DNA of 64,000 bases, taken from NCBI GenBank assembly GCA_003009795.1, contig PXPE01000001.1:756739-820738 (forward strand), written 5' to 3'. Below are positions 41,444-49,267 of the stretch, one piece after another. The notes below the pieces were generated by a model. That model was given only the letters and a program-made list of their open reading frames with translations. It made no database searches and was not told the DNA's origin. Each line of letters begins with the position of its first letter. Position 1 is the stretch's first letter. The position numbers were made by a program, and so were the translations under genes. The stretch comes from Nanohaloarchaea archaeon SW_7_43_1. Lineage in GTDB: Archaea; Nanohalarchaeota; Nanosalinia; Nanosalinales; Nanosalinaceae.

Positions 41444-42307
41444 TTACACCTCCGTTGACTCTATGTTTTCCAGTCTTTTCTCCAGTGGAGGATGTGTTGA
41501 GAAATATTTCGTCATTTTGTCTGCGGAGAACGGGTTTTCTATGAATAAATTGGCGCCTGATTCCCGAACTTTAGAGACATGCTTCCGTGGTTTCGACTTT
41601 TTATTCTCGGAGCTGATTTTTTGTAGGGCGCTGGAAAGTCCTTCCCTGTTTCCAATTATCTTTACTGCTTCAGAGTCTGCTCTGAACTCCATAGTTCTTG
41701 AGACTGCCATCCGGATAATGGTGGCAATAATCGGGGTTACAATTATAAAAGCTAGAGCTGAGACCATTTCTCCTCCATCTTCACCGGCGAAAAGCGAGGA
41801 CCAGAAAGCCAGTTCTGCCAGCATCGCCACTGCTCCCGCTACTGTAGCAACTACTGCATTTACCAGCGTGTCTCGGTTCTTGATATGTGCGAGTTCATGC
41901 GCTGTCACCCCTTCCACCTCCTCTTTCTCAAGCTGGTCTAGAAGTCCTTGAGTGACACATACAACGCCTTTGTCCGGGTTTCTACCGGTTGCAAAGGCAT
42001 TGGGTGTCTTCATGGAGCTGATATATAATCTGGGTTTAGGTATTCCTGCTTTCTTTGCGAGCTCTTCAACCTTGTCATGAAGCTCTGGATACTCCTGCTT
42101 TGGTAGGGGTTCGGCGCCATACATTTTCAGTACTATCTTGTCGGAAAACCAGTAGGAGCCGAAGTTCATCAAACCGGCTAAAACCAGGCCTATGATCATT
42201 CCTCCGGTTCCACCTATCAAATATCCTGCTCCTAGAAATACTCCTGTAAGAACTGATAGAAGCCCAAATATTTTTGCGTTAGTTTTTACACCGCGTGCCA
42301 TTAACAT
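41444..42307 (-). CDS. htpX: HtpX-like membrane protease
   Basis: The M48 zinc signature is in VTAHELAHIKNRD, with the third ligand in FRADSEAV. Two N-terminal helices (LLSVLTGVFLGAGYLIG, MIIGLVLAGLMNFGSYWF) and two central ones anchor it. At 287 aa it has the normal length. It degrades misfolded membrane proteins with its site at the cytoplasmic face. It is followed on the minus strand by the metallopeptidase-like gene in the same frame. Confidence 0.95.
   Translation of the reverse strand: MLMARGVKTNAKIFGLLSVLTGVFLGAGYLIGGTGGMIIGLVLAGLMNFGSYWFSDKIVLKMYGAEPLPKQEYPELHDKVEELAKKAGIPKPRLYISSMKTPNAFATGRNPDKGVVCVTQGLLDQLEKEEVEGVTAHELAHIKNRDTLVNAVVATVAGAVAMLAELAFWSSLFAGEDGGEMVSALAFIIVTPIIATIIRMAVSRTMEFRADSEAVKIIGNREGLSSALQKISSENKKSKPRKHVSKVRESGANLFIENPFSADKMTKYFSTHPPLEKRLENIESTEV
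41447..41453 (-). promoter_or_regulatory. Shine-Dalgarno overlapping the htpX 3' end
   Basis: On the minus strand GGAGGTG is formed by the last Glu and Val codons of htpX. It is followed by TAAAAA and then CTG at 41440. The 6-base spacing is ideal. No ATG, GTG or TTG lies in a usable position and frame, so this suggests CTG initiation for the metallopeptidase-like gene. Confidence 0.5.
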
Positions 42308-42332
42308 AATTATATTCTTTAGACAAAATAAT

Positions 42333-42926
42333 TTAATTTTGATACCTCGAGGTTTTCTCAGCGTACTTCGCCATCACATCGATCTCAATATTAACCAGAT
42401 CTCCGATACTTTTTTCGGACAAGTTAGTTTTCTCCCAGGTCTCTGGGATTATTGTAATCCAGAAACCTTCCTCATCTATTTCAGTGATTGTGAGGCTGAT
42501 TCCTTCAACTGTTATGAAACCTTTTTCCACTATATAACGCTCAAACTCTTTAGGCATCGAAAAATGAAGGTTCCAACCCTCTTCCAGCTCTTCAATCTCA
42601 TTTATTTCAGAGATGTCGTCTACATGGCCCTGAACGTAATGTCCTCCCATTCTATCTCGGGGTGTAAGAGATTGCTCAAGATTTACTTTTTCTCCCTCTC
42701 TAAGCCCTGAGAACCAGGTCTTATCCAATGTTTCTTCCGCCAGAAAAATCTCTACGCCTGCCTCAGTAAACTCTTCAACGGTCAGGCATGCACCGCTAAC
42801 ACTGATACTGTCACCTGTATCTAAATCTTCGAATGTTTGGTTGGCTGTTAATTCTATTCTTTTTCCCTCACCAGCATCTTCTACAGAAGTTACTCTGCCT
42901 GTCTCATTGACAAGTCCTGTAAACAT
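42333..42926 (-). CDS. ribE: Riboflavin synthase, bacterial two-domain type
   Basis: Two lumazine-binding repeats are seen: FTGLVNETGRV with GACLTVEE, and MGGHYVQGHVDDISEI with GISLTITEID. The family converts two molecules of 6,7-dimethyl-8-ribityllumazine into riboflavin. The catalytic-type GACLTV and HYVQGHVD motifs are intact. Length (197 aa) is typical. No other riboflavin gene lies in the window. Many archaea use an unrelated riboflavin synthase, but haloarchaea share this type. Confidence 0.93.
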   Translation of the reverse strand: MFTGLVNETGRVTSVEDAGEGKRIELTANQTFEDLDTGDSISVSGACLTVEEFTEAGVEIFLAEETLDKTWFSGLREGEKVNLEQSLTPRDRMGGHYVQGHVDDISEINEIEELEEGWNLHFSMPKEFERYIVEKGFITVEGISLTITEIDEEGFWITIIPETWEKTNLSEKSIGDLVNIEIDVMAKYAEKTSRYQN

Positions 42927-42978
42927 AAGATCTGGTTTAGTAACAATATTTTAAATTTGGAGTGAAGGGAAAAATAGT

Positions 42979-43090
42979 CTGGCAGCGTCCTGAATGTCCC
43001 GCCGTAAGGCAGTACCGGTCAGATCGCTGAGGGACTTTACTTCCGTGTTCGGGATGGGTACGGGTGTTGCCCCCTCGCCTTGGCCGCCAG
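42979..43090 (-). rRNA. rrf: 5S ribosomal RNA
   Basis: On the minus strand CTGGCGGCC pairs with GGACGCTGCCAG as helix I. Within it are CCCGTACCCATCCCGAACAC and GAAGTAAAGTCCCTCAGCG, universally recognisable 5S motifs. Ends are placed from helix I pairing and could shift by a few bases. No 16S or 23S gene is present nearby. Confidence 0.95.
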
Positions 43091-43173
43091 TATTCCTAAA
43101 GGATTGGTTAACACTTATAAACTACTTGGCGTTGAAAAGTTAGAGTTAAATACAGAGATCAGAATTAACAGTT

Positions 43174-43425
43174 ATGTCTAAAGGTTCTATAGGTGGGATG
43201 CTTGACAAACTACCAAGTATCGATATAATTACAATGATAGTACTTGGTTTCGATGCCTACATTATCTACACTAAAGTTGACAGATTTGAAAGAGATGCAT
43301 TATTCGATGTAAGCTTCGATCCATACGCCATAGCGTTCCAAGTATCCGTTCTGCTTGTACTGGTTTATCTAATAGAGTTCATCCACGATAAAAAGAAAGA
43401 TAGCGGAGGAGGTCTTCATCCTTAA
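43174..43425 (+). CDS. Small two-helix membrane protein
   Basis: An 83-aa protein with two hydrophobic helices (IDIITMIVLGFDAYIIYT and IAFQVSVLLVLVYLIEFI) separated by a charged loop and a basic tail (HDKKKDSGGGLHP). I do not recognise the family. Its TAA shares TTAA (43422-43425) with the convergent PUA-domain gene. Confidence 0.7.
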   Translation: MSKGSIGGMLDKLPSIDIITMIVLGFDAYIIYTKVDRFERDALFDVSFDPYAIAFQVSVLLVLVYLIEFIHDKKKDSGGGLHP

Positions 43426-43859
43426 GCTTCTATAATTTTTCTCAGTTCCTTTGATCTTCCTTTCGGTATCCTAGAGGAAACCTTCTCATCCTTATACATC
43501 CCGCATCCGATCACTCTCTCTCCGAACATTATCGCAACATATCCCTCTTCCATATCCAGAGTTCTCTCAATCATTTCCCTTCTCTCTAGAAGACCAATTA
43601 ACTCCGCTTTATCTACTTCAACTATACTTTCTTCTATTTGATCCTCTAATAACTGTAGCGCATATGTTGTGGGTTTCAGGGCTCTGCCAGTGTCTCTAAC
43701 GCACCTAATTCCTTGAGTCTCATATTCAAGACTTTCGCCGGTACCGGTATGAATCCAGTAATCGCCCGAGATTTTTTCCATTCTTAAAGATGATTCTTCT
43801 CTATCAACCCCAAATCTTCCCTCGAGGTAGTCCCACGCTTTATTTTCTGAACTTGGCAA
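43422..43859 (-). CDS. PUA-domain RNA-binding protein beside an NSUN methyltransferase
   Basis: The C-terminal GYVAIMFGERVIGCGMYKDE followed by VSSRIPKGR is a PUA-like domain, and GIRCVRDTGRALKPTTYALQ lies in the linker. It overlaps the end of the NSUN-type methyltransferase gene by 20 bp. In other organisms the PUA domain is fused to that enzyme, so this is probably its separate RNA-binding subunit. Haloarchaea have similar split pairs. Confidence 0.75.
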   Translation of the reverse strand: MPSSENKAWDYLEGRFGVDREESSLRMEKISGDYWIHTGTGESLEYETQGIRCVRDTGRALKPTTYALQLLEDQIEESIVEVDKAELIGLLERREMIERTLDMEEGYVAIMFGERVIGCGMYKDEKVSSRIPKGRSKELRKIIEA

Positions 43860-44715
43860 CGTAGATCACCCCCGATTCAAAGTGATGTGGATAAATCCTG
43901 ACGGTTTTATTCATTTCCTGACCGTACTGATTTCCTTCAAAACTTTTAACGCCTTTTTTGTGATCCGGATTCATTTCGATTTTCTCCAGTTGAAGACCTG
44001 TGTTTTCTAGTAGGTACTCGACAACTTCCTCATTTTCCTGTGGATTTATTGTACAGGTAGAGTAAACCATTTTGCCTCCCTCTTTTAGCAATGTCTCTGC
44101 CTTCTCTCCCAGCTGTTTCTGGAGCTTGGAAAGATCCTCCTTTTCATACTGATCTGCAGGTTCAAACTTCCTTCTGGCTCTGTCTCCTTCTCCTGTGCAG
44201 GGAGCATCCAGAAGTATTCTATCATATTTCCGGTCCTCCGGAATCCTTCTTCCATCGTAGTTTGTTACTGAAACAGAAGCAGAACCTGTCCTGTAGATGT
44301 TTGCGTGGAGACTTTTCAGTCTCTGAGACGATTTATCGTTCGCAGCGATTTCACCATTATTCTCTATCTTTGAAGCGATCTGAGTGGTCTTGCCTCCTGG
44401 AGCAGCGCACATATCAAGTATTCTTTCGTCTTTCTCAGGATTCAGAGCCTGTACAGGAAGGGATGCTGACTCCTCCTGTACATAGTACTCGCCAAGCCAG
44501 TGCATCATTGACTTGCCCGGTGTCTTTTCTCCATTAAGCCTGAAGACCTCAGAGTTCCAGCCGGACTGTTCTACTTCGTCAAATCTTTCTTTCAGCCTCT
44601 CCTCAAAATTTTTTCCAGCCCTTATGCTGTTTTTCCTGACGGTTGAGAGCGCCGGTCTTTTACACGCATGCTTGAATGCCTGCCAGTCATCGATCAAAGG
44701 TTTATACTGTTTCAT
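43840..44715 (-). CDS. RsmB/NOP2/NSUN-family RNA cytosine-C5 methyltransferase
   Basis: SAM-binding motif I ILDMCAAPGGKTTQIA, motif IV LLDAPCTGEGDRARR with one catalytic Cys, and motif VI MVYSTCTINPQENEEVV with the other Cys define the family. It methylates cytosines in rRNA or tRNA. The N-terminal part is short, and the PUA domain is absent and probably supplied by the overlapping downstream gene. Length is 291 aa. Confidence 0.93.
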   Translation of the reverse strand: MKQYKPLIDDWQAFKHACKRPALSTVRKNSIRAGKNFEERLKERFDEVEQSGWNSEVFRLNGEKTPGKSMMHWLGEYYVQEESASLPVQALNPEKDERILDMCAAPGGKTTQIASKIENNGEIAANDKSSQRLKSLHANIYRTGSASVSVTNYDGRRIPEDRKYDRILLDAPCTGEGDRARRKFEPADQYEKEDLSKLQKQLGEKAETLLKEGGKMVYSTCTINPQENEEVVEYLLENTGLQLEKIEMNPDHKKGVKSFEGNQYGQEMNKTVRIYPHHFESGVIYVAKFRK

Positions 44716-44738
44716 ACAGAGAACTGTTTCAGAAATCT

Positions 44739-45311
44739 TTATTGCTGTAGATCTTTCAAGCTAGTCTGTCCGGTTTCATCCTTCCCGAACGCTTTTCTCA
44801 AATCTTTCTCTAGTTCCGGAGTCTTCGATTGATCATATAGAGTCGCCGCAGGATGATAAATAGGCATTATTTTTCGTCCTTCTCGTGAGAAAATCCTGCC
44901 ATGCATACTGGTTATTCCCTCTTTCTTCCCTAGAAGCTCTTTCGATGCAAAGTTACCTAACGTCAAAACCATGTCTGGGTCAACTTCTTCTATCTCCTTC
45001 TCTAGCAGAGGTTTCCAGGCCCTGATCCCTTCCTTTTTCGGGTCTCTGTTCTCCGGAGGCCTTATCTTTACCAGGTTGGTAATATAGATTTCAGACCGGT
45101 CAATATCTATATCGTTCAGGATTTTGTTCAGTTTCTTTCCAGCCCTGCCGACGAATGGCTCTCCTTGTTCGACCTCGTTCTCTCCTGGCGCTTCTCCGAC
45201 CATCATCACTTCAGCATCTCCAGGGCCGACAGCAGGCACAAACCTCTCCTCGTTGAAATACTCCTCATCCAGTTTCTGGAAGAAATCACTGTATTTTTCT
45301 CTGAAAGCCAT
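44739..45311 (-). CDS. Family 4-like uracil-DNA glycosylase without Fe-S cysteines
   Basis: Motif A GEAPGENEVEQGEPFVGRAG and motif B YHPAATLYD match family 4 uracil-DNA glycosylases, as does ITNLVKIRPPENRDP. Family 4 enzymes normally hold a 4Fe-4S cluster through four cysteines, but this 190-aa protein contains no cysteine. It should still bind uracil. It removes uracil arising from cytosine deamination. Confidence 0.9.
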   Translation of the reverse strand: MAFREKYSDFFQKLDEEYFNEERFVPAVGPGDAEVMMVGEAPGENEVEQGEPFVGRAGKKLNKILNDIDIDRSEIYITNLVKIRPPENRDPKKEGIRAWKPLLEKEIEEVDPDMVLTLGNFASKELLGKKEGITSMHGRIFSREGRKIMPIYHPAATLYDQSKTPELEKDLRKAFGKDETGQTSLKDLQQ

Positions 45312-45409
45312 AAACCATTTCTTTTCAGAAGGCTTAAAATGTGTTTTTGACCTACAGTATTGCTCGGAATAAGGATTGATGGCGCTGTAGCGATAGATAG
45401 ATTTGAGAG

Positions 45410-45483
45410 TCCCGACTCCAGGATTTGAACCTGGGACAATCCGCTCTACAGGCGGACGCTCTGCCAGACTGAGCTAAGTCGGG
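45410..45483 (-). tRNA. tRNA-Tyr (anticodon GTA)
   Basis: On the minus strand, acceptor CCCGACT pairs with AGTCGGG and the discriminator is A. The anticodon stem is TCCGC/GCGGA with loop CTGTAGA. The T-arm is CCAGGTTCAAATCCTGG. C1-G72 is typical of archaeal tRNA-Tyr. No intron is present. Confidence 0.96.
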
Positions 45484-45577
45484 AATAAGTATTTGGGCTC
45501 ATTGAGAAGCCAAGTTTCGCATATGTTGAGTCAGGTCTGTGTATCAGGAAAAGATATTCAAGTTTTAATAAGGGTTT

Positions 45578-46948
45578 TTACTCTGGCTGGAAATCAACTT
45601 CTACTTTGTCAGTCTCCTTCATTCTCTCGCCATTTTTCAGCACTTTGGCCGGATCAAGTTTTACTCCCTCCTCTACCTCTACCAGAGGTTTAACTGTGTA
45701 CTCAAATATTCTCTTTTCCCCTGGCTCGAGACTTTCTATATGCCATTCCAGTTTTGTACCGCTACTGGTTTTTTTGACAACAGGTTTGGCCATGTCAAAT
45801 TCCTGGGGAACCTCTGCTATATCCGGAACAAAGTCCTTCACATCGAGTTGGATTAGCGACGTGTTTGAGTTATTCTGCAGCTCCAATCTAACCTTGATCT
45901 CCCCTCTCCTTTTCTCTGCAGTTTTAGAAATCCTTAGATCGGTCTGAAGTTTTTTGAATCCAAGTACTCCGAGGAATAGAAGGGCCACAAATCCGAATGC
46001 GGGCACATAGCTTACGGTATAGCTTACCTGCTTTGATTCGCCCGGTTCAAGCTGAACGTTCCATGTGTAGTATTGGTCGGTGCCCTCTGTTCTCTCTTCC
46101 GGTTCAGGTTCGAAATCTGTTAGAGGGTCTAGATATATAGGTAGTGGTTTTTCAACTTTGGCTTCATCCTTCACGTTGCCTGTATTCTTGAGCTCTATTT
46201 TCTTTGTTTTCACCAGAAGCGTGTCTTCCTCAACAGTATTTCGTTCTATATTCCTCACTTCTTCTACCTCAACAGTCTGAGAAGAAGAAGACTGAGTTCT
46301 TTCTCCATCCTTGTAGACACCTATTGAAATCTTTTCTTCAACCGGCATTCTTCTGTCCGGGACATCTAACTTGAAGTTGTATCTTATACTGTCGCCGCTG
46401 TCAAGAATCGCACCTTTCTTATCAATAGTTGAATTGAAGCCTTCTACCCTTACTGTAAAGTTTTCAAGTGTATCAGAAGCTGTGTTCTCTACGGTAGCAG
46501 ATATATCTATCTCATCCGTAGGTTTTACTCTGTTGTCTGAGACCCGGAAAGAAATTATCTTCAGGTCATACTTGTTTTTTACTGTGAAGAAGCTTCCCAG
46601 TTCTTCAGACTCACCGTTCCGGAATGATCTGAGATTAACTGTGAACGCATAGTTCTGTTGGATAGAGTTTTCTCCAGGCGTAATTTCTAACCGGAAACTT
46701 TCTTTCTCTCCTGCTTCTACTGTTTTGCTGTATTCATAGTCAAACCATCTCGAGGTAACGGGCGGAGACTGGATACTGCTGATCCTGAAACGATCCTGTG
46801 AAGCATAGTCATTCTCCACAGTTATATTGAAGACTGCTGGATCATCAATTGAAGCAGTTCTGTCCACTAGCTTCATATCGGCTGGAAAAGAACTGGTCAA
46901 TGATGATGCCATAATCAGAACAAGGATCAGCGATATGGTCTTTCTCAT
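45578..46948 (-). CDS. Exported membrane protein with CARDB-like domains
   Basis: A signal peptide (MRKTISLILVLIMASSLTSS) leads to several Ig-like/CARDB-type domains with motifs such as VRVEGFNSTIDKKGAILDSG and LKNTGNVKDEAKVEKPLPIY. A single helix (AFGFVALLFLGVLGF) near residue 320 splits the protein, so about 120 residues, including another beta domain (LEWHIESLEPGEKRIFEYTV), lie on the other side of the membrane. N-glycosylation sites are present. It probably acts at the cell surface. I do not recognise the precise family. Confidence 0.75.
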   Translation of the reverse strand: MRKTISLILVLIMASSLTSSFPADMKLVDRTASIDDPAVFNITVENDYASQDRFRISSIQSPPVTSRWFDYEYSKTVEAGEKESFRLEITPGENSIQQNYAFTVNLRSFRNGESEELGSFFTVKNKYDLKIISFRVSDNRVKPTDEIDISATVENTASDTLENFTVRVEGFNSTIDKKGAILDSGDSIRYNFKLDVPDRRMPVEEKISIGVYKDGERTQSSSSQTVEVEEVRNIERNTVEEDTLLVKTKKIELKNTGNVKDEAKVEKPLPIYLDPLTDFEPEPEERTEGTDQYYTWNVQLEPGESKQVSYTVSYVPAFGFVALLFLGVLGFKKLQTDLRISKTAEKRRGEIKVRLELQNNSNTSLIQLDVKDFVPDIAEVPQEFDMAKPVVKKTSSGTKLEWHIESLEPGEKRIFEYTVKPLVEVEEGVKLDPAKVLKNGERMKETDKVEVDFQPE

Positions 46949-47002
46949 AGTCCATTAATTTGGGAATTCTTACTATAAAGCTGATTGATCAAAGAATAAG
47001 AA

Positions 47003-47320
47003 TTAAAATGGAGGTACATCGTCTTCAGGCCCTCTTGGAGGTGCGCCTCCCGGACCCATTCCGCCACCCATATCATCTCCAGGCTCCATTGGATCCTGCA
47101 TCGCTTCTTCTTGGACTTCCTCCATCAAATCTCTGATAGAGTTGATTAATCCATCAAGTGATGACTCAGAATCAGGTTCCTGTATCTCTTCTTCAAGTTT
47201 GGAGATCTCTATCTCCAAATCCTTGGCTTTGCCTGTTCTCGGCTCCGGAATGGTCTCTAGAACCATCTCAGCAGAGTCAAGTACCGCTTCAGCTTCCTTC
47301 TTTTTTTCCTGAATACTCAT
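47003..47320 (-). CDS. Small helical protein with Gly/Pro/Met tail
   Basis: A 105-aa protein with two helices (KKKEAEAVLDSAEMVLETIP and DSESSLDGLINSIRDLMEE) and a flexible tail, GGGMGPGGAPPRGPEDDVPP. The tail resembles the ends of chaperone proteins such as DnaK, but no chaperone domain is present. I do not recognise it. Confidence 0.6.
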   Translation of the reverse strand: MSIQEKKKEAEAVLDSAEMVLETIPEPRTGKAKDLEIEISKLEEEIQEPDSESSLDGLINSIRDLMEEVQEEAMQDPMEPGDDMGGGMGPGGAPPRGPEDDVPPF

Positions 47321-47372
47321 ATTGATTCACCACTCCTCAATCATATTTAATGTTTTCGACAACCAAATCTTT

Positions 47373-47492
47373 TTATAACAGGACTTTTTTGTTTTCAATC
47401 GGTTTCCAAACATCAACCTCCCCATCAGTACTCCTCAATCGTTCCTCTTGCTCTTCAACAAAGTTATAAGGTGAAAAAGAAATATCACTCAT
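47373..47492 (-). CDS. Tiny acidic protein, 39 aa
   Basis: A minus-strand ATG frame (MSDISFSPYNFVEEQEERLR, ending WKPIENKKVLL) begins 24 bp after the stop of the exported protein at 47517. Codon pattern and charge are protein-like. I do not recognise it. A small accessory gene or the end of a lost gene are both possible. Confidence 0.4.
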   Translation of the reverse strand: MSDISFSPYNFVEEQEERLRSTDGEVDVWKPIENKKVLL

Positions 47493-47516
47493 CTTGATAG
47501 TAGTCTTTCCACGACT

Positions 47517-48056
47517 TCACACCCGGTTTCCGCGGGACGAAGCCGGTTTATAGTCTGGAGGCAGCTGTTTCTTCATGTACTTATCCACTACAGAGGTCCT
47601 GTTCTCAGTTCCGATGATAATTAACAAGTTATCGCCTTGGAAAATCTCTCTTTCCAGGTTATCCGGTTCTTCACCGTTCAGGTAGACGGCTCCCGATCCA
47701 CAGTTTGTCTCCCTATATATTTTGAGGCACAAGTTGCCGGTTGAGTTCGATCTCCAGTAACTAGTATTGATGGTTTCCAGAAAATCCTTCCATTCTGCCC
47801 CGGTTCTGTGTTTGTGTACTATTGCCGATCTATTGTTCTCCAGATGCACACTTCTGGCATTCAGCTGGAATTTCTGGTCCGTAAAATCCTTCTCCGAGCC
47901 ATTTATCACAACATGAAATAAGGCGTGCTCGTGCGTTTTTTCAGCGGTTTCTGAATACGAGTCTGTTTCCGTATACTGTGAAAGTCCTACAGATGCCACT
48001 AACCCTGTTCCAACAGATACAAGAAGGACAATAGATGCTATTTCACAAGCTTCCAT
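47517..48056 (-). CDS. Exported histidine-rich small protein
   Basis: An N-terminal hydrophobic helix (IASIVLLVSVGTGLVASVG) acts as signal or anchor. The rest carries HEHALFHVVINGSEKDFTDQ and SVHLENNRSAIVHKHRTGAE, with clustered histidines that could bind metal. Similar HxH-type extracytoplasmic proteins occur in haloarchaea and thaumarchaea. Two Cys (NLCLKIYRETNCG) may form a disulphide. Function unknown. Confidence 0.65.
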   Translation of the reverse strand: MEACEIASIVLLVSVGTGLVASVGLSQYTETDSYSETAEKTHEHALFHVVINGSEKDFTDQKFQLNARSVHLENNRSAIVHKHRTGAEWKDFLETINTSYWRSNSTGNLCLKIYRETNCGSGAVYLNGEEPDNLEREIFQGDNLLIIIGTENRTSVVDKYMKKQLPPDYKPASSRGNRV

Positions 48057-48102
48057 ACCCGAGAATAGAAGGTAAAAAGATAAAAGTAGTGTGACTCAGG
48101 TG

Positions 48103-48498
48103 TTATTCCTGAATCTCTGCGAAAGCGAATTTTCGACCTACGCTCGTCACTTCAACATCGTAGGATTCGCCGACTTCTCCACCGGGAACAAAGATCACGA
48201 AGCCGTCGATCCTTGCGATTCCATCGCCTTTGCTGCCTAGATCATCAATCTCGACTTCAACTACATCGCCTTCATCGACAGGCTTGTCGTAGTCATTGTC
48301 ATCTCCGGAACTGTCTGAAGAATCATCTTCAAATTCGTTATCTTCTTCAAAGTCATCCTCTTCCTCTTCTTCGAAGTCTTGATCGTCGAAATCATCTTCA
48401 AAGTCTTCTTCAAGCTCTTCGTCTTCTTCAACAGGGTTTTCATCAAAATCTTCATCTAAGTCTTCGTCGTCAAACTGAGAATCGAAATTATCTGCCAT
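48103..48498 (-). CDS. TRAM-domain protein with a long acidic N-terminal tail
   Basis: The C-terminal 60 residues (GDVVEVEIDDLGSKGDGIAR, then IFVPGGEVGESYDVEVTSVG) form a TRAM RNA-binding domain. Before it lie about 70 residues made almost wholly of Asp, Glu, Phe and Ser. The ATG at 48498 (MADNFDSQFDDE) is chosen, as the upstream extension is not coding-like. Stand-alone TRAM proteins are RNA chaperones in archaea. The acid tail is unusual. Confidence 0.85.
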   Translation of the reverse strand: MADNFDSQFDDEDLDEDFDENPVEEDEELEEDFEDDFDDQDFEEEEEDDFEEDNEFEDDSSDSSGDDNDYDKPVDEGDVVEVEIDDLGSKGDGIARIDGFVIFVPGGEVGESYDVEVTSVGRKFAFAEIQE

Positions 48499-48607
48499 AA
48501 TATATGCACCTTTATGTGTATCCTGTAAATCAGGTCTCAGCTTTATAAACACTACTGATCCTAAGTCACTGATCGAAATTAAAAGGCTGTAAACCCCTAA
48601 ATGTAAC

Positions 48608-49213
48608 ATGCAGCCAGGAGAGGGAGACCAGTGCATCTACTGTCAGTTGATCGACAATCCAGACCAGCTGATGCTGGTAGGAGAAACAGAGAATTTTTAT
48701 GCCTGGCTCGAAGTTCAACCTCGAGCCAAAGGCCATACACAGATTGTTTCAAAAAAGCATATTGAATCAGTTCTTGATCTTGAGCCGGAGGAATATCAGG
48801 AAGCGATGAACCTCATCCGAGAAGTCATGGAGAAAGCCAAAAAAGGCCTGGATGCGGACGGCGCCTCTGTAACAATGAATATCGAAGAAGCAGGAGGTCA
48901 GATGATGCCGCACATGTATATCTCAGTCTTCCCACGTTTCTCAGAGGACGAGAATGCTGGTACTCCTACAGGGGCAATCTTCCAGCACCGTAAGGAACTA
49001 AAGGAAGAGTCAAAGCTTGAGGAGATACAGAGCGGAATGGATTCAGTAACTGTAGACTTCGGAGTTGAAAAAGTGGAACCACATCCCGAAAGCAAACGTT
49101 TCAAGCAAGATAATGAATCCAACGGTTCTGAACAGCCAAAAACCGGAGAGGATGAAGAAGACGAGAAAAAAGACTCGAGAGGCGAGCATGGCGAAAGCTA
49201 TGAATGGGTTTAG
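48608..49213 (+). CDS. HIT-family protein with a degenerate histidine triad
   Basis: The layout is that of HIT nucleotide hydrolases: zinc-binding CIYC at 9-12, KGHTQIVSKKHIESV, then MNIEEAGGQMMPHMYISVFP. The motif His-x-His-x-His is H102-M-Y104-I-S106, so two of three histidines are lost, including the nucleophile. The acidic, disordered tail (about residues 155-201) is also unusual. It probably binds a nucleotide without hydrolysing it. The gene is divergent from the TRAM gene. Confidence 0.85.
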   Translation: MQPGEGDQCIYCQLIDNPDQLMLVGETENFYAWLEVQPRAKGHTQIVSKKHIESVLDLEPEEYQEAMNLIREVMEKAKKGLDADGASVTMNIEEAGGQMMPHMYISVFPRFSEDENAGTPTGAIFQHRKELKEESKLEEIQSGMDSVTVDFGVEKVEPHPESKRFKQDNESNGSEQPKTGEDEEDEKKDSRGEHGESYEWV

Positions 49214-49267
49214 GAGTTATCTGGCTATCGGTCAATTCTTTTAACTTTCAGTTGATCAGTCTGTGAT

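Noticed and set aside
41444-41446. Read-through of the HtpX TAA to give a fused double protease
   Set aside because: TAA read-through is not a known archaeal mechanism (TAG and TGA recoding are). A CUG start with a perfect Shine-Dalgarno explains the in-frame continuation better.
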